A stretch of 64,000 nt of DNA from Rhodobacterales bacterium 52_120_T64. GTDB taxonomy: Bacteria > Pseudomonadota > Alphaproteobacteria > Rhodobacterales > Rhodobacteraceae. The DNA is taken from positions 558,001-622,000 of the forward strand of contig MABA01000004.1 of NCBI GenBank assembly GCA_002162875.1. Direction: 5' to 3'. The notes below the pieces were generated by a model. The model did not search any database. It worked only from the letters and a program-made list of their open reading frames with translations, and had not been told where the DNA came from. Each line of letters begins with the position of its first letter. Within the stretch, counting starts at the first letter, position 1. The translations under genes and the position numbers were made by a program. Below, piece by piece: positions 29,343 through 38,666 of the stretch.

Positions 29343-30902
29343 ATGACAAATCAAACACATGACCGCCTTCTTATTATTGATTTCGGATCTCAGGTAACGC
29401 AGCTGATCGCGCGTCGCCTCCGCGAGAGCAATATCTATTGTGAAATTCATCCGTTCCAAAACGTGGATGAAAGTTTCATCCGCGAGTTTGCCCCGAAGGC
29501 GGTGATCTTGTCTGGTGGGCCAGCCAGCGTCCTTGAGAAAGATTCGCCGCGTGCGCCGCAAGCACTGTTTGAAATGGGACTGCCGATATTGGGCATTTGT
29601 TACGGCCAGCAAGTGATGATGCACCAGCTGGGCGGTAATGTGGAAAGTGGTCATGGCACAGCAGAATTTGGGCGCGCTTACGTAGCCCCCGCCGCCGATA
29701 TGCCTTTGCTTGATGGTTGGTTTGCGGATGGCGACGAACAAGTTTGGATGTCGCACGGGGACCATGTTTCCGAACTGGCTGATGGATTCGAGGTTTACGG
29801 AACGTCGCCAAATGCACCGTTTGCGATCACAGCAGACCTGAAACGCAATTTCTTTGCTGTGCAGTTCCACCCCGAGGTTCACCACACCCCCAACGGGGCT
29901 CTGTTTTATAAGAACTTCACCGATCTAGCTGGTTTCACCGGCGATTGGACGATGGATTCCTATAAAGACCAAGCGATTGAAAAAATCCGCGCTCAGGTTG
30001 GCGACAAAAAGGTTATCTGTGGTCTGTCGGGTGGTGTTGATTCCTCTGTTACGGCGATCCTTATTCATGAAGCCATCGGCGATCAGCTTACCTGTGTATA
30101 TGTTGACAACGGGTTAATGCGGAAAGGCGAGACTGAAGAAGTCCTGACCATGTTCCGTGAAAACTATAACATTCCGTTAATCCATGCAGCAGAAGGTGAA
30201 TTGTTTGTTGGTGCACTGGAAAGTGTCTCGGACCCCGAAACCAAGCGTAAAACGATTGGTAAGCTGTTTATTGATGTATTCGAAAAACATGCAAAATCCG
30301 TTGGTGGTGCCAAGTTCCTAGCGCAGGGTACGTTATACCCTGACGTAATCGAAAGCGTTAGTTTTTCCGGCGGCCCCTCGGTAACCATCAAGTCCCACCA
30401 CAATGTTGGAGGACTACCCGAGCGGATGGACATGAAACTGGTCGAACCGCTGCGTGAGTTATTCAAAGACGAGGTCCGTGAGCTTGGTCGGGAACTTGGG
30501 CTACCCGACAGTTTTGTTGGCCGCCACCCCTTCCCCGGACCGGGCCTAGCAATTCGTTGCCCGGGCGAGATTACTCGCCAAAAGTTAGACATCCTACGCG
30601 AAGCAGACGCCGTTTACCTGGATCAGATTCGCAAGCACGGACTTTACGATGAAATTTGGCAGGCTTTTGTTGCGATCCTACCGGTTAGAACTGTCGGCGT
30701 GATGGGCGACGGGCGAACCTATGATTTCGCATGTGCTTTGCGCGCTGTGACATCCGTTGACGGTATGACAGCAGACTACTATCCTTTTACGCATGAATTC
30801 CTTGGTGAAACTGCAACGCGAATCATTAACGAAGTTGAAGGAATTAATAGGGTCACCTACGACATCACTTCGAAACCTCCGGGAACGATCGAATGGGAGT
30901 GA
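29343..30902 (+). CDS. guaA: GMP synthase (glutamine-hydrolysing)
   Basis: 519 residues from the ATG at 29343; upstream in-frame starts were rejected by comparison with the usual N-terminus. It converts XMP to GMP with glutamine and ATP. Amidotransferase domain: catalytic Cys in GICYGQQVM, His/Glu in [13 protein letters not shown] pyrophosphatase domain: PP-loop [13 protein letters not shown]-terminal dimer domain ends PPGTIEWE. The stop overlaps the start of the following ABM gene. Confidence 0.98.
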   Translation: MTNQTHDRLLIIDFGSQVTQLIARRLRESNIYCEIHPFQNVDESFIREFAPKAVILSGGPASVLEKDSPRAPQALFEMGLPILGICYGQQVMMHQLGGNVESGHGTAEFGRAYVAPAADMPLLDGWFADGDEQVWMSHGDHVSELADGFEVYGTSPNAPFAITADLKRNFFAVQFHPEVHHTPNGALFYKNFTDLAGFTGDWTMDSYKDQAIEKIRAQVGDKKVICGLSGGVDSSVTAILIHEAIGDQLTCVYVDNGLMRKGETEEVLTMFRENYNIPLIHAAEGELFVGALESVSDPETKRKTIGKLFIDVFEKHAKSVGGAKFLAQGTLYPDVIESVSFSGGPSVTIKSHHNVGGLPERMDMKLVEPLRELFKDEVRELGRELGLPDSFVGRHPFPGPGLAIRCPGEITRQKLDILREADAVYLDQIRKHGLYDEIWQAFVAILPVRTVGVMGDGRTYDFACALRAVTSVDGMTADYYPFTHEFLGETATRIINEVEGINRVTYDITSKPPGTIEWE

Positions 30903-31162
30903 TCTTGTCGGGATATGTCGATGTGCCAAACGGTGACATCGCGACCGTTGAAAAGCATCTACCAACGCACATCCGTCTGAGTCTTGCCGAGGATGGGTGT
31001 GTATCATTTGACGTGCGCGTAGACCCGTCGAACCCGAACCGGTACTTGGTGGACGAAGAGTTCACAACACAAGCTACGTTTGATGCTCATCAGGCGCGAA
31101 TCAAGGCTTCGGAATGGGGGCGCGTTACGGCGCATCTGGAACGGAAATATAAAATCACCTAA
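30893..31162 (+). CDS. ABM-fold (antibiotic biosynthesis monooxygenase-like) protein
   Basis: 89 residues. The pattern ILSGYVDVP then [16 protein letters not shown] and [20 protein letters not shown] fits the ferredoxin-like ABM family of cofactor-free oxygenases and related dimeric proteins. The ATG lies ten bases inside guaA; a GTG at 30899 forming a GTGA overlap with the guaA stop is an alternative start. The overlap indicates co-translation. Substrate unknown; many members are general reactive-compound detoxifiers. Confidence 0.8.
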   Translation: MGVILSGYVDVPNGDIATVEKHLPTHIRLSLAEDGCVSFDVRVDPSNPNRYLVDEEFTTQATFDAHQARIKASEWGRVTAHLERKYKIT

Positions 31163-31213
31163 GGGACTATTATCAGCTTGCTATGGCTGGTTTCCGCTGC
31201 CACGTTCTGCCGT

Positions 31214-32086
31214 ATGACGGATCAATCCCACCCTTTACGCGCAGGCATGTGGATGCTGGGTGCTGTAGCCTCTTTCTCGGCTATGGCCGTGGCAGGGCGC
31301 GAAATCGCTGTTGAGTTGAACACATTTGAGTTGATGATGTACCGCTCCGCCATCGGGTTCGTTGTCGTTAACATTCTTATCTGGAGGTTCGGCGGATTTG
31401 CCCAAATAAAAACCGACAGGTTGGGCATGCACCTGAAACGCAACGTTTTCCATTTTACCGGCCAAAACCTGTGGTTTTACGGCATCGTTGTTATCCCGTT
31501 CAGCCAACTCGTCGCGCTAGAATTCACCAGTCCCATCTGGGTTATCATCCTTGCACCGTTCTTTTTAGGTGAAAAGATGACCAAACCCCGCCTAATAGCC
31601 GCATTATGTGGTTTTGTCGGTGTTCTGATCGTCGCCCAACCCGGTGTTATAGCCTTAGGTGCTGGCCATGCCGCAGGCGCCGCGGCGGCAGTGTTTTTTG
31701 CACTAAATATTATCTACACCAGACAAATATCGCGATTTGAGAGCGTACTTAGCGTGTTGTTTTGGATGACACTGATGCAATTCAGCTTAGGTCTAATCTT
31801 AAGCCTACCCGGTGGCATCCCCGTGCCCTCGATCGATGGTATGAAATGGGTTTTCGTCGTAGCGATTGCAGGGCTTACCGCGCATTATTGCCTTACCACA
31901 GCCCTGTCCTTGGCCCCGGCCTCGACCGTTGCACCGATGGAGTTCATTCGCCTACCCGTGATCACCCTCGTCGGCATGATCCTTTACGACGAACCCTTTG
32001 TCTGGGCCGTCGCATTAGGCGCGCTGCTCATTTTAGGGGGTAATTTTATCAACATCAGAGCTGAGAGAAAACCTAAGCGAGCATAG
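31214..32086 (+). CDS. DMT/EamA-family transporter
   Basis: 290 residues from the ATG at 31214; an upstream TTG frame looks untranslated. Ten predicted membrane helices in two EamA repeats (about residues 10-140 and 150-285), with the family features FTSPIWVIILAPFFLGEK and PVITLVGMILYDEP. Inner-membrane metabolite exporter or permease; substrate not predictable. The gene end overlaps the convergent yqeY-type gene by 14 bases. Confidence 0.88.
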   Translation: MTDQSHPLRAGMWMLGAVASFSAMAVAGREIAVELNTFELMMYRSAIGFVVVNILIWRFGGFAQIKTDRLGMHLKRNVFHFTGQNLWFYGIVVIPFSQLVALEFTSPIWVIILAPFFLGEKMTKPRLIAALCGFVGVLIVAQPGVIALGAGHAAGAAAAVFFALNIIYTRQISRFESVLSVLFWMTLMQFSLGLILSLPGGIPVPSIDGMKWVFVVAIAGLTAHYCLTTALSLAPASTVAPMEFIRLPVITLVGMILYDEPFVWAVALGALLILGGNFINIRAERKPKRA

Positions 32087-32525
32087 CTTTAATTGCTGCA
32101 CCTGTTTTGCCGAAATCCATCTGACCTGTGTAGCTCGACTTAAGAACACCCATGATCTTGCCCATGTCACGAATAGACGTAGCACCAACCTCATCGATGG
32201 CTGACTTGATCGCGTTTTCAACTTCAGCCTCGGAAAGTTGCTTGGGGAGGAATTCCTCAATCACCTTTATTTCGTTGCGTTCACTTTCGCCCTGCTCGAT
32301 CCGCCCGGCTTCTTCGTAGGCTGTCGCGCTATCTTGCCGCTGTTTAATCATCTTGGCCAGAATCGAAAGAATCTCGCTATCGGAAACCCCGTCTGGGTTT
32401 GCCTCGGATCTGGCGGCGATATCTCGATCTTTGATCGCGGCGTTAATCAGGCGTAAAGTGGACAAACGCGGCTTATCTTTAGCCCGCATTGCGTCTTTCT
32501 GTGCTTCGGAAAGTCGCTTTCGCAT
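32073..32525 (-). CDS. GatB/YqeY domain protein
   Basis: 150 residues, all helical, matching the tail domain of GatB that binds tRNA. Motifs: KDKPRLSTLRLINAAIKDRDI and VIEEFLPKQLSEAEV with RDMGKIMG near the end. Stand-alone YqeY proteins may assist amidotransferases or bind tRNA; function not settled. Divergent from carA with 187 bases between. Confidence 0.92.
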   Translation of the reverse strand: MRKRLSEAQKDAMRAKDKPRLSTLRLINAAIKDRDIAARSEANPDGVSDSEILSILAKMIKQRQDSATAYEEAGRIEQGESERNEIKVIEEFLPKQLSEAEVENAIKSAIDEVGATSIRDMGKIMGVLKSSYTGQMDFGKTGAAIKAMLA

Positions 32526-32656
32526 GTGTGTTCGCCCTCCAGAGGCGGCATAATTTCAACAAGGGGCGGAATATACCGACAAAAAACAAAAACCGCAACC
32601 ATCGGCAAATCAGTTAACACGTTGTAGTTGCAACGCTTTTAACTTTTCCGTTTTCC

Positions 32657-32685
32657 TTGACCTCAGGGCATTGTCAATCTATTTT
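32657..32685 (+). promoter_or_regulatory. Probable carA promoter
   Basis: TTGACC (32657-32662), a 17-base spacer, TATTTT (32680-32685). The predicted start of transcription is about 20 bases before the carA ATG. Confidence 0.5.
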
Positions 32686-32712
32686 CCGGCAAATTCCTAA
32701 AGGATCAAAGAT

Positions 32713-33897
32713 ATGCCAAACTCCGCACCGTCCGAGCAGGCCCAAGCCCTCGCGCCTGACAGCCATGCCCACCCAACTGCTGTTATTGTCTTGGCCGATG
32801 GTCAGACATTTTACGGGCGAGGATTCGGTGCAGAAGGATGCGCCGTGGCTGAGCTTTGCTTCAATACCGCTATGACCGGATATCAGGAAATCATGACAGA
32901 CCCGTCTTATGCGGGCCAAGTTGTAACCTTCACCTTCCCTCACATCGGCAACACCGGCGTAAACCCCGAAGACGACGAAACCGCTGATCCTGTTGCCGAC
33001 GGTATTGTCGTTAAATGGGATCCTTCAGAACCATCGAACTACCGTGCCACAGAAAACCTTGCCGGATGGATGGAGAAACGCTCGCGTATTGGCGTTGGTG
33101 GCATTGATACACGGCGCTTAACCCGCGCGATCCGCATGCAAGGCGCCCCTCACGTCGCGATGGAATATCGCAAAGACGGTGACTTTGATCTGGATGAACT
33201 GTTGGCTAAAGCTAAAGGTTTCGTTGGGCTAGAAGGCATGGATCTGGCGAAAAGTGTAACTTGTGCGCAATCCTATCAGTGGGATGAAATGCGTTGGGCG
33301 TGGCCTGATGGTTTCCCCAAACGTACCGAAGTCGGCCACAAAGTTGTGGCTATCGATTATGGCGCAAAGCGTAACATTCTACGGTGTCTAGCGTCGGCTG
33401 GCTGTGATGTAACTGTGATGCCAGCGACGGCAACTGCCGAAGAAATTCTGGCGCACAATCCCGAAGGTGTTTTCTTATCCAATGGCCCGGGCGACCCTGT
33501 TGCGACCGGAAAATACGCTGTTCCCGCAATCCAAGGTGTTCTCGACGCCAACATCCCCGTTTTCGGCATTTGCCTTGGCCACCAGATGCTAGCACTGGCT
33601 CTTGGAGCCAAAACACTGAAAATGAACCACGGCCATCATGGTGCGAACCATCCGGTCAAGGAAAATAACACTGGTAAGGTCGAAATTACGTCGATGAACC
33701 ACGGTTTCGCTGTCGACAGCCAGACCTTGCCGCACGGCATTGAGGAAACGCACATTTCACTGTTTGACGGATCCAACTGCGGTATTCGCATGAAAGACCG
33801 CCCAGTCTTTTCCGTACAGTACCACCCAGAGGCTTCACCTGGTCCACAAGACAGCTATTACCTGTTCGAGCGTTTTGTTGCGGCCATGAAAACCTAG
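32713..33897 (+). CDS. carA: Carbamoyl-phosphate synthase small subunit
   Basis: 394 residues. It hydrolyses glutamine and channels ammonia to CarB for carbamoyl phosphate, feeding arginine and pyrimidine synthesis. The N-terminal CPSase domain holds the family opening GFGAEG...ELCFNTAMTGYQE; the C-terminal amidotransferase domain has the catalytic Cys in FGICLGHQML and His/Glu in QYHPEASPGPQD. Ribosome site AAAGGA. carB is not adjacent, as is usual in this order. Confidence 0.97.
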   Translation: MPNSAPSEQAQALAPDSHAHPTAVIVLADGQTFYGRGFGAEGCAVAELCFNTAMTGYQEIMTDPSYAGQVVTFTFPHIGNTGVNPEDDETADPVADGIVVKWDPSEPSNYRATENLAGWMEKRSRIGVGGIDTRRLTRAIRMQGAPHVAMEYRKDGDFDLDELLAKAKGFVGLEGMDLAKSVTCAQSYQWDEMRWAWPDGFPKRTEVGHKVVAIDYGAKRNILRCLASAGCDVTVMPATATAEEILAHNPEGVFLSNGPGDPVATGKYAVPAIQGVLDANIPVFGICLGHQMLALALGAKTLKMNHGHHGANHPVKENNTGKVEITSMNHGFAVDSQTLPHGIEETHISLFDGSNCGIRMKDRPVFSVQYHPEASPGPQDSYYLFERFVAAMKT

Positions 33898-33955
33898 TTA
33901 ACTGCCCGTTAAGCATAATTGGGATACCTTGGCGTAAATCAACCGGGTATTCATC

Positions 33956-35689
33956 TTGTCCACTATCAATTTACACCGGTTCCCTGTCGAACCTGAAATA
34001 ATACGCCTACCTCCTCTGGCGGTCGCAAATCGTATTGCTAACCCAAACAGTTTTAAGATCGACTTGCGGATTACACCGCCTGACGAAACCTTGTTGGCAG
34101 GTGCAGACCTTAATAATTTGTTAGCCGCAGAAATCATCCCGTGGCGCCGGTTTGGTCAGCGTTTGGTTTATGTCACGGGAAAGCTCGAATTCGATATTCC
34201 GAGGAAGCCGGAAGGTATTAGGTACGTTAGTTTTGTTTCTGCTGACCCGCAGTTTATTCAACAATATCTTACCAAACACCTAACCATCGCAGCACTGGAC
34301 AAAGCACGAAATTTTTGTCCCGAAAAATACAGTTGTCGAAATTTTCAAATTAACTGGTTGAAACCGACATTTCTTGTAGGCGTGCTGTTTATAACGATAA
34401 CCCTCGCAATATTCCCCACAATTTGGTTCGCAGGGCTGTTGATCTGGGTGATGTTTGCAAATTTGGCAACGACACTATTGCGGTTTTCTGCACTCTTATC
34501 GTGGCGAAAAGATAATGCGCTACCGGATTGGCTGCCCGAAAAGGCAACAACTAATAGCGAAACCAACCAAGCACCAAAAGTCACCATTCTCGTTCCACTG
34601 TTCAACGAGGAGGCTATTCTACCACGCCTTATCAGCAGGTTGGAAAATCTTGAATATCCACGAGAGTTACTAGAAATTAAGCTGTTGCTAGAGGAGGTCG
34701 ATACGCTAACCGCCAAAGCGCTTTCGTCTCTCTCCATCCCCGAATTTATGGACTGCATCACGGTACCCAAAGACTGGTTGCAAACCAAACCCAAGGCCAT
34801 GAATTATGCCTTGCCGTACTGTACCGGTGACATAATCGGTATTTATGATGCCGAGGATCGTCCGGATCCTGACCAGATCCGTAAGGTCGTCAATCAGTTT
34901 CATGCAGCACCCGCAAATGTAGCTTGCGTGCAAGGTTATCTGGATTTCTATAATAGTCGCAGCAATTGGTTGTCGCGGTGTTTTACAATTGAATACGCCA
35001 CATGGTTTCGAGTCATTTTGAAGGGGATACAAAACCTCGGCCTACCCATCCCGCTTGGGGGGACAACGGTATTTTTTAGACGCAGTATTTTGGACGAAAT
35101 CGGCGGGTGGGACGCACACAACGTAACTGAGGATGCGGACTTGGGCATGCGCCTCGCTCGCTTCGGATATCGTTGTGAAATGGTAAACACTACGACTTGG
35201 GAAGAGGCCAACAACCTACCACTTGCCTGGATTCGCCAGCGTTCAAGATGGTTGAAAGGGTTCGCGATGACCTGGGCAACACATATGCGAAACCCAGCTG
35301 AGCTGTACCGTGATTTGGGTTGGTCCGGGTTCATTAGTTTTCAAGTAATACTACTTGGCGGGCTTGGTGCGTTCCTCGCGGTTCCGGTTTTCTGGGCACT
35401 TTGGATGGCGCACTTTTCCGTTTCCGTCATTCCATTCGACATCGTTCCGCCAGCCTTGTGGTGGATATTTGCGTTGGTCATGATTAGCGGCCAACTCGTG
35501 ATGTTGACGGCAATTTTTCGCGCCCTGATGCACAAACATTTAAAACACTTGATACCCTACGTTCTAGCGCTGCCTTTCTACTGGCCGCTTGGAATGCTTG
35601 CATCGTACAAAGCCGTAGCGGAGCTATTCTTCGCCCCGTTCTACTGGGATAAAACCTTCCATGGTCTAAATGACGAGGATCAACCGTAG
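33956..35689 (+). CDS. Membrane glycosyltransferase family 2 with N-terminal GspE-N-like domain
   Basis: 577 residues from a TTG at 33956; an in-frame stop at 33935 excludes a much earlier start and there is no ATG nearby. An N-terminal soluble domain (about 40-120; ADLNNLLAAEIIPWRRFGQ) looks like the GspE/MshE N-terminal fold. Two membrane helices (about 137-175) precede the catalytic domain with DAEDRPD (first acidic motif), TEDADLG and QRSRW, the D,D,D,QxxRW set of processive synthases. Three or four C-terminal helices follow. Likely makes an exopolysaccharide; product unknown. A c-di-GMP link for the N-terminal domain is speculative. Confidence 0.82.
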   Translation: MSTINLHRFPVEPEIIRLPPLAVANRIANPNSFKIDLRITPPDETLLAGADLNNLLAAEIIPWRRFGQRLVYVTGKLEFDIPRKPEGIRYVSFVSADPQFIQQYLTKHLTIAALDKARNFCPEKYSCRNFQINWLKPTFLVGVLFITITLAIFPTIWFAGLLIWVMFANLATTLLRFSALLSWRKDNALPDWLPEKATTNSETNQAPKVTILVPLFNEEAILPRLISRLENLEYPRELLEIKLLLEEVDTLTAKALSSLSIPEFMDCITVPKDWLQTKPKAMNYALPYCTGDIIGIYDAEDRPDPDQIRKVVNQFHAAPANVACVQGYLDFYNSRSNWLSRCFTIEYATWFRVILKGIQNLGLPIPLGGTTVFFRRSILDEIGGWDAHNVTEDADLGMRLARFGYRCEMVNTTTWEEANNLPLAWIRQRSRWLKGFAMTWATHMRNPAELYRDLGWSGFISFQVILLGGLGAFLAVPVFWALWMAHFSVSVIPFDIVPPALWWIFALVMISGQLVMLTAIFRALMHKHLKHLIPYVLALPFYWPLGMLASYKAVAELFFAPFYWDKTFHGLNDEDQP

Positions 35690-36441
35690 CTGAACGTAAC
35701 AACGCCCAAAACACCCATAGTCACACTCAAGGTCCCTTTTTCTACCTGAAACGGTGGCATGTGCGTACCACAAAGTACTTTGTCACCTGCACGCAAATTC
35801 TTACCGCGTTTCGCCAATATGTTGGCAACGGTTGCAACCGCTAACGCAGGGTGTTGCGGCGCGGCATTGGTTTTGCGCAGAGTTTCTTTTCCATCCCAAA
35901 CCACAACGGTTTCGATGGCACGGAAATCAACCAACGCTTCACGATGGTCCCCAATGACAAGTCCGTTATTGAAAATGTTGTAAGCAACGATGCTAGCTGG
36001 ATGACCTTGAAGTACCGGTTCCGCCCGGCGCCTGTCCATTAATTCAAATCCGGCATGGAAGCCCGCGATGAGTGGTGAAACCGTTTCTGGCGTTTGATCC
36101 GGGCCAGTTATATCTTGGCCTATCACCGCGATAATTTCGGGCTCCACCACCAATTGTTCGAAGCTACCCGCGGGAAACTGCGCGTCCGAAGCGTGCACTT
36201 GATCGCAATAAATATGCCCCACCGCAGGCGCGTTAGGCGACAGTTTCACAATCTGTGCCTCGCTGTTCCACGCAATTTTATAACCGGCCACGCCACCGTA
36301 GTTTTTCTGCAGTAATGAAGCGACCTCGTCTTGCATTGCGTAGGCAGTAGCCAAATCAGGTAGTTGATCCGCAATATTTTCACCGGGAAGCTTTGCAATA
36401 GTGTTTTGGGCAATACTAGTTGCCAACACTTTATTCAGCAT
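35680..36441 (-). CDS. 2-keto-4-pentenoate hydratase-like protein (FAH superfamily)
   Basis: 253 residues resembling MhpD/HpaH-type hydratases of aromatic meta-cleavage pathways: GYKIAWNSEAQ, then the metal-site glutamates in VVEPEIIAVIG, and GFELMDRR. A terminal G-D-x-V-x-x-GTH motif (AGDKVLCGTHMPP) is present. The start lies inside the end of the gntR-type gene (11-base overlap), so the regulator and enzyme are one operon. Overlaps the convergent glycosyltransferase by ten bases. Substrate not predictable. Confidence 0.85.
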   Translation of the reverse strand: MLNKVLATSIAQNTIAKLPGENIADQLPDLATAYAMQDEVASLLQKNYGGVAGYKIAWNSEAQIVKLSPNAPAVGHIYCDQVHASDAQFPAGSFEQLVVEPEIIAVIGQDITGPDQTPETVSPLIAGFHAGFELMDRRRAEPVLQGHPASIVAYNIFNNGLVIGDHREALVDFRAIETVVVWDGKETLRKTNAAPQHPALAVATVANILAKRGKNLRAGDKVLCGTHMPPFQVEKGTLSVTMGVLGVVTFSYG

Positions 36442-37072
36442 TTGCGTCAGCTTTCAATCGTGTTTGATACGCCATGGAAATATGTGCTTTCAGGGTCGTG
36501 GCCGCTGCAGCACCATCACGGTCTTCAATCGCTTTCACGATTGCATAATGCTCGTCCAGCGCAGTCGCGTCACGCCCTTCAACAGCAAATGTGGTTGTCG
36601 CCATCAGAGCCATTGTTCGATGCACCATCTCAAGTTGTTGGATTAAGTAACGATTGTGACTAGCTAAATGAAGTTGTTTGTGAAAACGCCTGTTAGCCCG
36701 CGAAAGCGCAAGTGGATTTCCTATCAATTCCATGTCCTGGTTAACCATATCGCGCAATACTGTAACTTCCTCCGGTGCTGCATGTTGGGCAGCTAGACGG
36801 GCAGCCAATGCTTCCAGCTCAGCGCGAACTACATATAGTTCCCCAAGTTGGTCATGGTCGAGCGACGAAACAACCATCGAGCGCCCGTCCCGCACCAATA
36901 CTGATTGCGTTTCAAGGCGCTGCAAAGCCTCTCGTACCGGAGTTCGCGAAACGCCGAAGCGTTCAGCCAATTCTGATTCGACCAGACGATTACCCGGCAA
37001 ATAGACACCTTCATCAATCGCGGCAAGAACCAGTGTATACGCATCTTTGTTTTGTGTTGGCACACCACCCAT
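36431..37072 (-). CDS. GntR-family (FadR-type, FCD domain) transcriptional regulator
   Basis: 213 residues from the ATG at 37072. N-terminal winged helix with LVESELAERFGVSRTPVREALQ (about 30-51), the GntR signature; C-terminal all-helical FCD ligand-binding domain with RRFHKQLHLASHN and the metal-type histidines. It probably senses a small carboxylate and controls the overlapping hydratase gene, and possibly itself. A longer frame upstream is in conflict with typical length. Confidence 0.9.
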   Translation of the reverse strand: MGGVPTQNKDAYTLVLAAIDEGVYLPGNRLVESELAERFGVSRTPVREALQRLETQSVLVRDGRSMVVSSLDHDQLGELYVVRAELEALAARLAAQHAAPEEVTVLRDMVNQDMELIGNPLALSRANRRFHKQLHLASHNRYLIQQLEMVHRTMALMATTTFAVEGRDATALDEHYAIVKAIEDRDGAAAATTLKAHISMAYQTRLKADANAE

Positions 37073-37131
37073 CAGGCAAATCCTTTTATTTTCCCAAACG
37101 TTACAATCGGGTAAAGTTTTTCGCAAGGCAA

Positions 37132-37956
37132 CTATGGCGTCGCAGTAATTAACCAACCTGCTGTCGAAAACTGAACAACCCCGTTACTTAGCTTGCTCTG
37201 CATTGCAACCGCCAACGCATCGCAAACGGAAAGTCTCACATCTGGTTCCAATTCTTTTAGTCGCGACGCCAGTGGCCCGACATACATAGCAAATTGTACA
37301 GCGTCCTCAACTGGATTGGTTGCAGAAACCTCGTTCATCGCAAGCTTGGCATCGACAGGCCTTGCCTGAACAGACCAGCCCGATTGTTGTAAAATCTCGT
37401 TGAAAATACGTTCTTCAGCCCAGGCGAATGGACCCGGAATACCTGATGGGCTTGGCGTGGTCTTCGCCTCGCCTAACACTTTGGATACCGCTTTTAATGG
37501 CAAAACCGCCCAATCATTTTGCGCAGATTCTCGCCAACAAACCATCACGGCCTTACCGCCACTTACCAGTTGTCTTCGCAAATTTGACCAACCAGCCATT
37601 GGATCATCAAAGAACATCATTCCACAACGCGAGAAAATCAGATCGAAAGGCTCGTCAAAGTTCGTAATCGCGGCATCGCGCAATAAGAATGTGCACAGAC
37701 TTTCCGTATCTCTCGCACGTGCTTGTACCAGTAAGTCCTGGGATATATCGACACCTACGACGATTGCACCAGCCTTTGCCATTGCGATACTGGTCGTTCC
37801 AGCACCACACCCGATGTCGAGGATTCGCTTACCGGAGATATCGCCCAGTTCGGCGATGCCCGCCTCGCCAATTGGCCCAAGCAGGCGATCATGAGCGTCG
37901 ACTTTATTTGCCCACATCTTGCCAAGCGACCCTGCCCAATCCAGTTTTGTTGTCAT
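37132..37956 (-). CDS. Class I SAM-dependent methyltransferase
   Basis: 274 residues from the ATG at 37956. Motif I ILDIGCGAGTTSIAM (about 46-60), motif II with VVGVDIS, and a post-motif FSRCGMMFFDDP. This UbiE/Coq5-like layout does not fix the substrate. It ends 60 bases before the GntR-type gene on the same strand and is divergent from the HAD phosphatase gene with 52 bases between. Confidence 0.88.
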   Translation of the reverse strand: MTTKLDWAGSLGKMWANKVDAHDRLLGPIGEAGIAELGDISGKRILDIGCGAGTTSIAMAKAGAIVVGVDISQDLLVQARARDTESLCTFLLRDAAITNFDEPFDLIFSRCGMMFFDDPMAGWSNLRRQLVSGGKAVMVCWRESAQNDWAVLPLKAVSKVLGEAKTTPSPSGIPGPFAWAEERIFNEILQQSGWSVQARPVDAKLAMNEVSATNPVEDAVQFAMYVGPLASRLKELEPDVRLSVCDALAVAMQSKLSNGVVQFSTAGWLITATP

Positions 37957-38008
37957 TGTTTTCCCGATTCCCGTTGCTGCTGCAGCTCGTCCGCTATAAC
38001 ACTTATGC

Positions 38009-38653
38009 ATGCCTTATGATGCTTTCAAACACGTAGATTATTGGGTCTTTGATCTCGATAACACACTGTATCCGCCGCACGCTCGCCTTTTTGACCAAAT
38101 CGAGATCTTGATGGCCAATTATGTTATGCGTGAGCTGAATGTCGATGCACAAACAGCCCATATGTTGCGACAAAAATACTGGACCGAATACGGCACGACG
38201 TTGGCTGGCCTGATGCATGTTCATGATATCGACCCGGATCCATATCTTCATGAAGTTCACCAACTGGACTTAAGTGGTATCGAAGCAGCACCAGCCCTTC
38301 GCGCCGCGATTACGGCATTGCCCGGGCGTAAAATTATTTACACCAACGGATCGCGTGCTCATGGCGAGGGTGTTTCAAGTGCCCTCGGATTAGAAGGCGT
38401 TTTCGATGCAATTTATGGTGTCGAAGATGCCGGATATACACCAAAGCCCGAACTCACAGCATTCCAAAAGGTTTTTACTGCCGATGGAATCGACACAAAA
38501 CTTGCTGCGATGTTCGAGGACGATATGCGAAACCTTGCAATACCACATCAGTTGGGCATGAAAACAGTACTGGTTGGACCTGCGGAAAGCGCGCCCCACA
38601 TCCACCACCAAACCGAAGATTTAACCGCATTTTTGACGCACTTGGTCAGGTAG
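38009..38653 (+). CDS. HAD-family pyrimidine 5'-nucleotidase-like phosphatase
   Basis: 214 residues. HAD motif I WVFDLDNTLYPP (12-23), motif II IYTNGS, motif III lysine in YTPKPE and motif IV FEDDMRNL. The DLDNTLYP form and the helical cap match the SDT1/PYN group that removes phosphate from UMP, CMP or related nucleotides. Precise substrate unproven. The gene lies 13 bases before the UbiH-like gene. Confidence 0.87.
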   Translation: MPYDAFKHVDYWVFDLDNTLYPPHARLFDQIEILMANYVMRELNVDAQTAHMLRQKYWTEYGTTLAGLMHVHDIDPDPYLHEVHQLDLSGIEAAPALRAAITALPGRKIIYTNGSRAHGEGVSSALGLEGVFDAIYGVEDAGYTPKPELTAFQKVFTADGIDTKLAAMFEDDMRNLAIPHQLGMKTVLVGPAESAPHIHHQTEDLTAFLTHLVR

Positions 38654-38666
38654 GTCGAGGGAAAAC

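Noticed and set aside
29247-29885. A minus-strand frame opposite the start of guaA
   Set aside because: guaA is unambiguous on the plus strand and the frame has no ribosome site.
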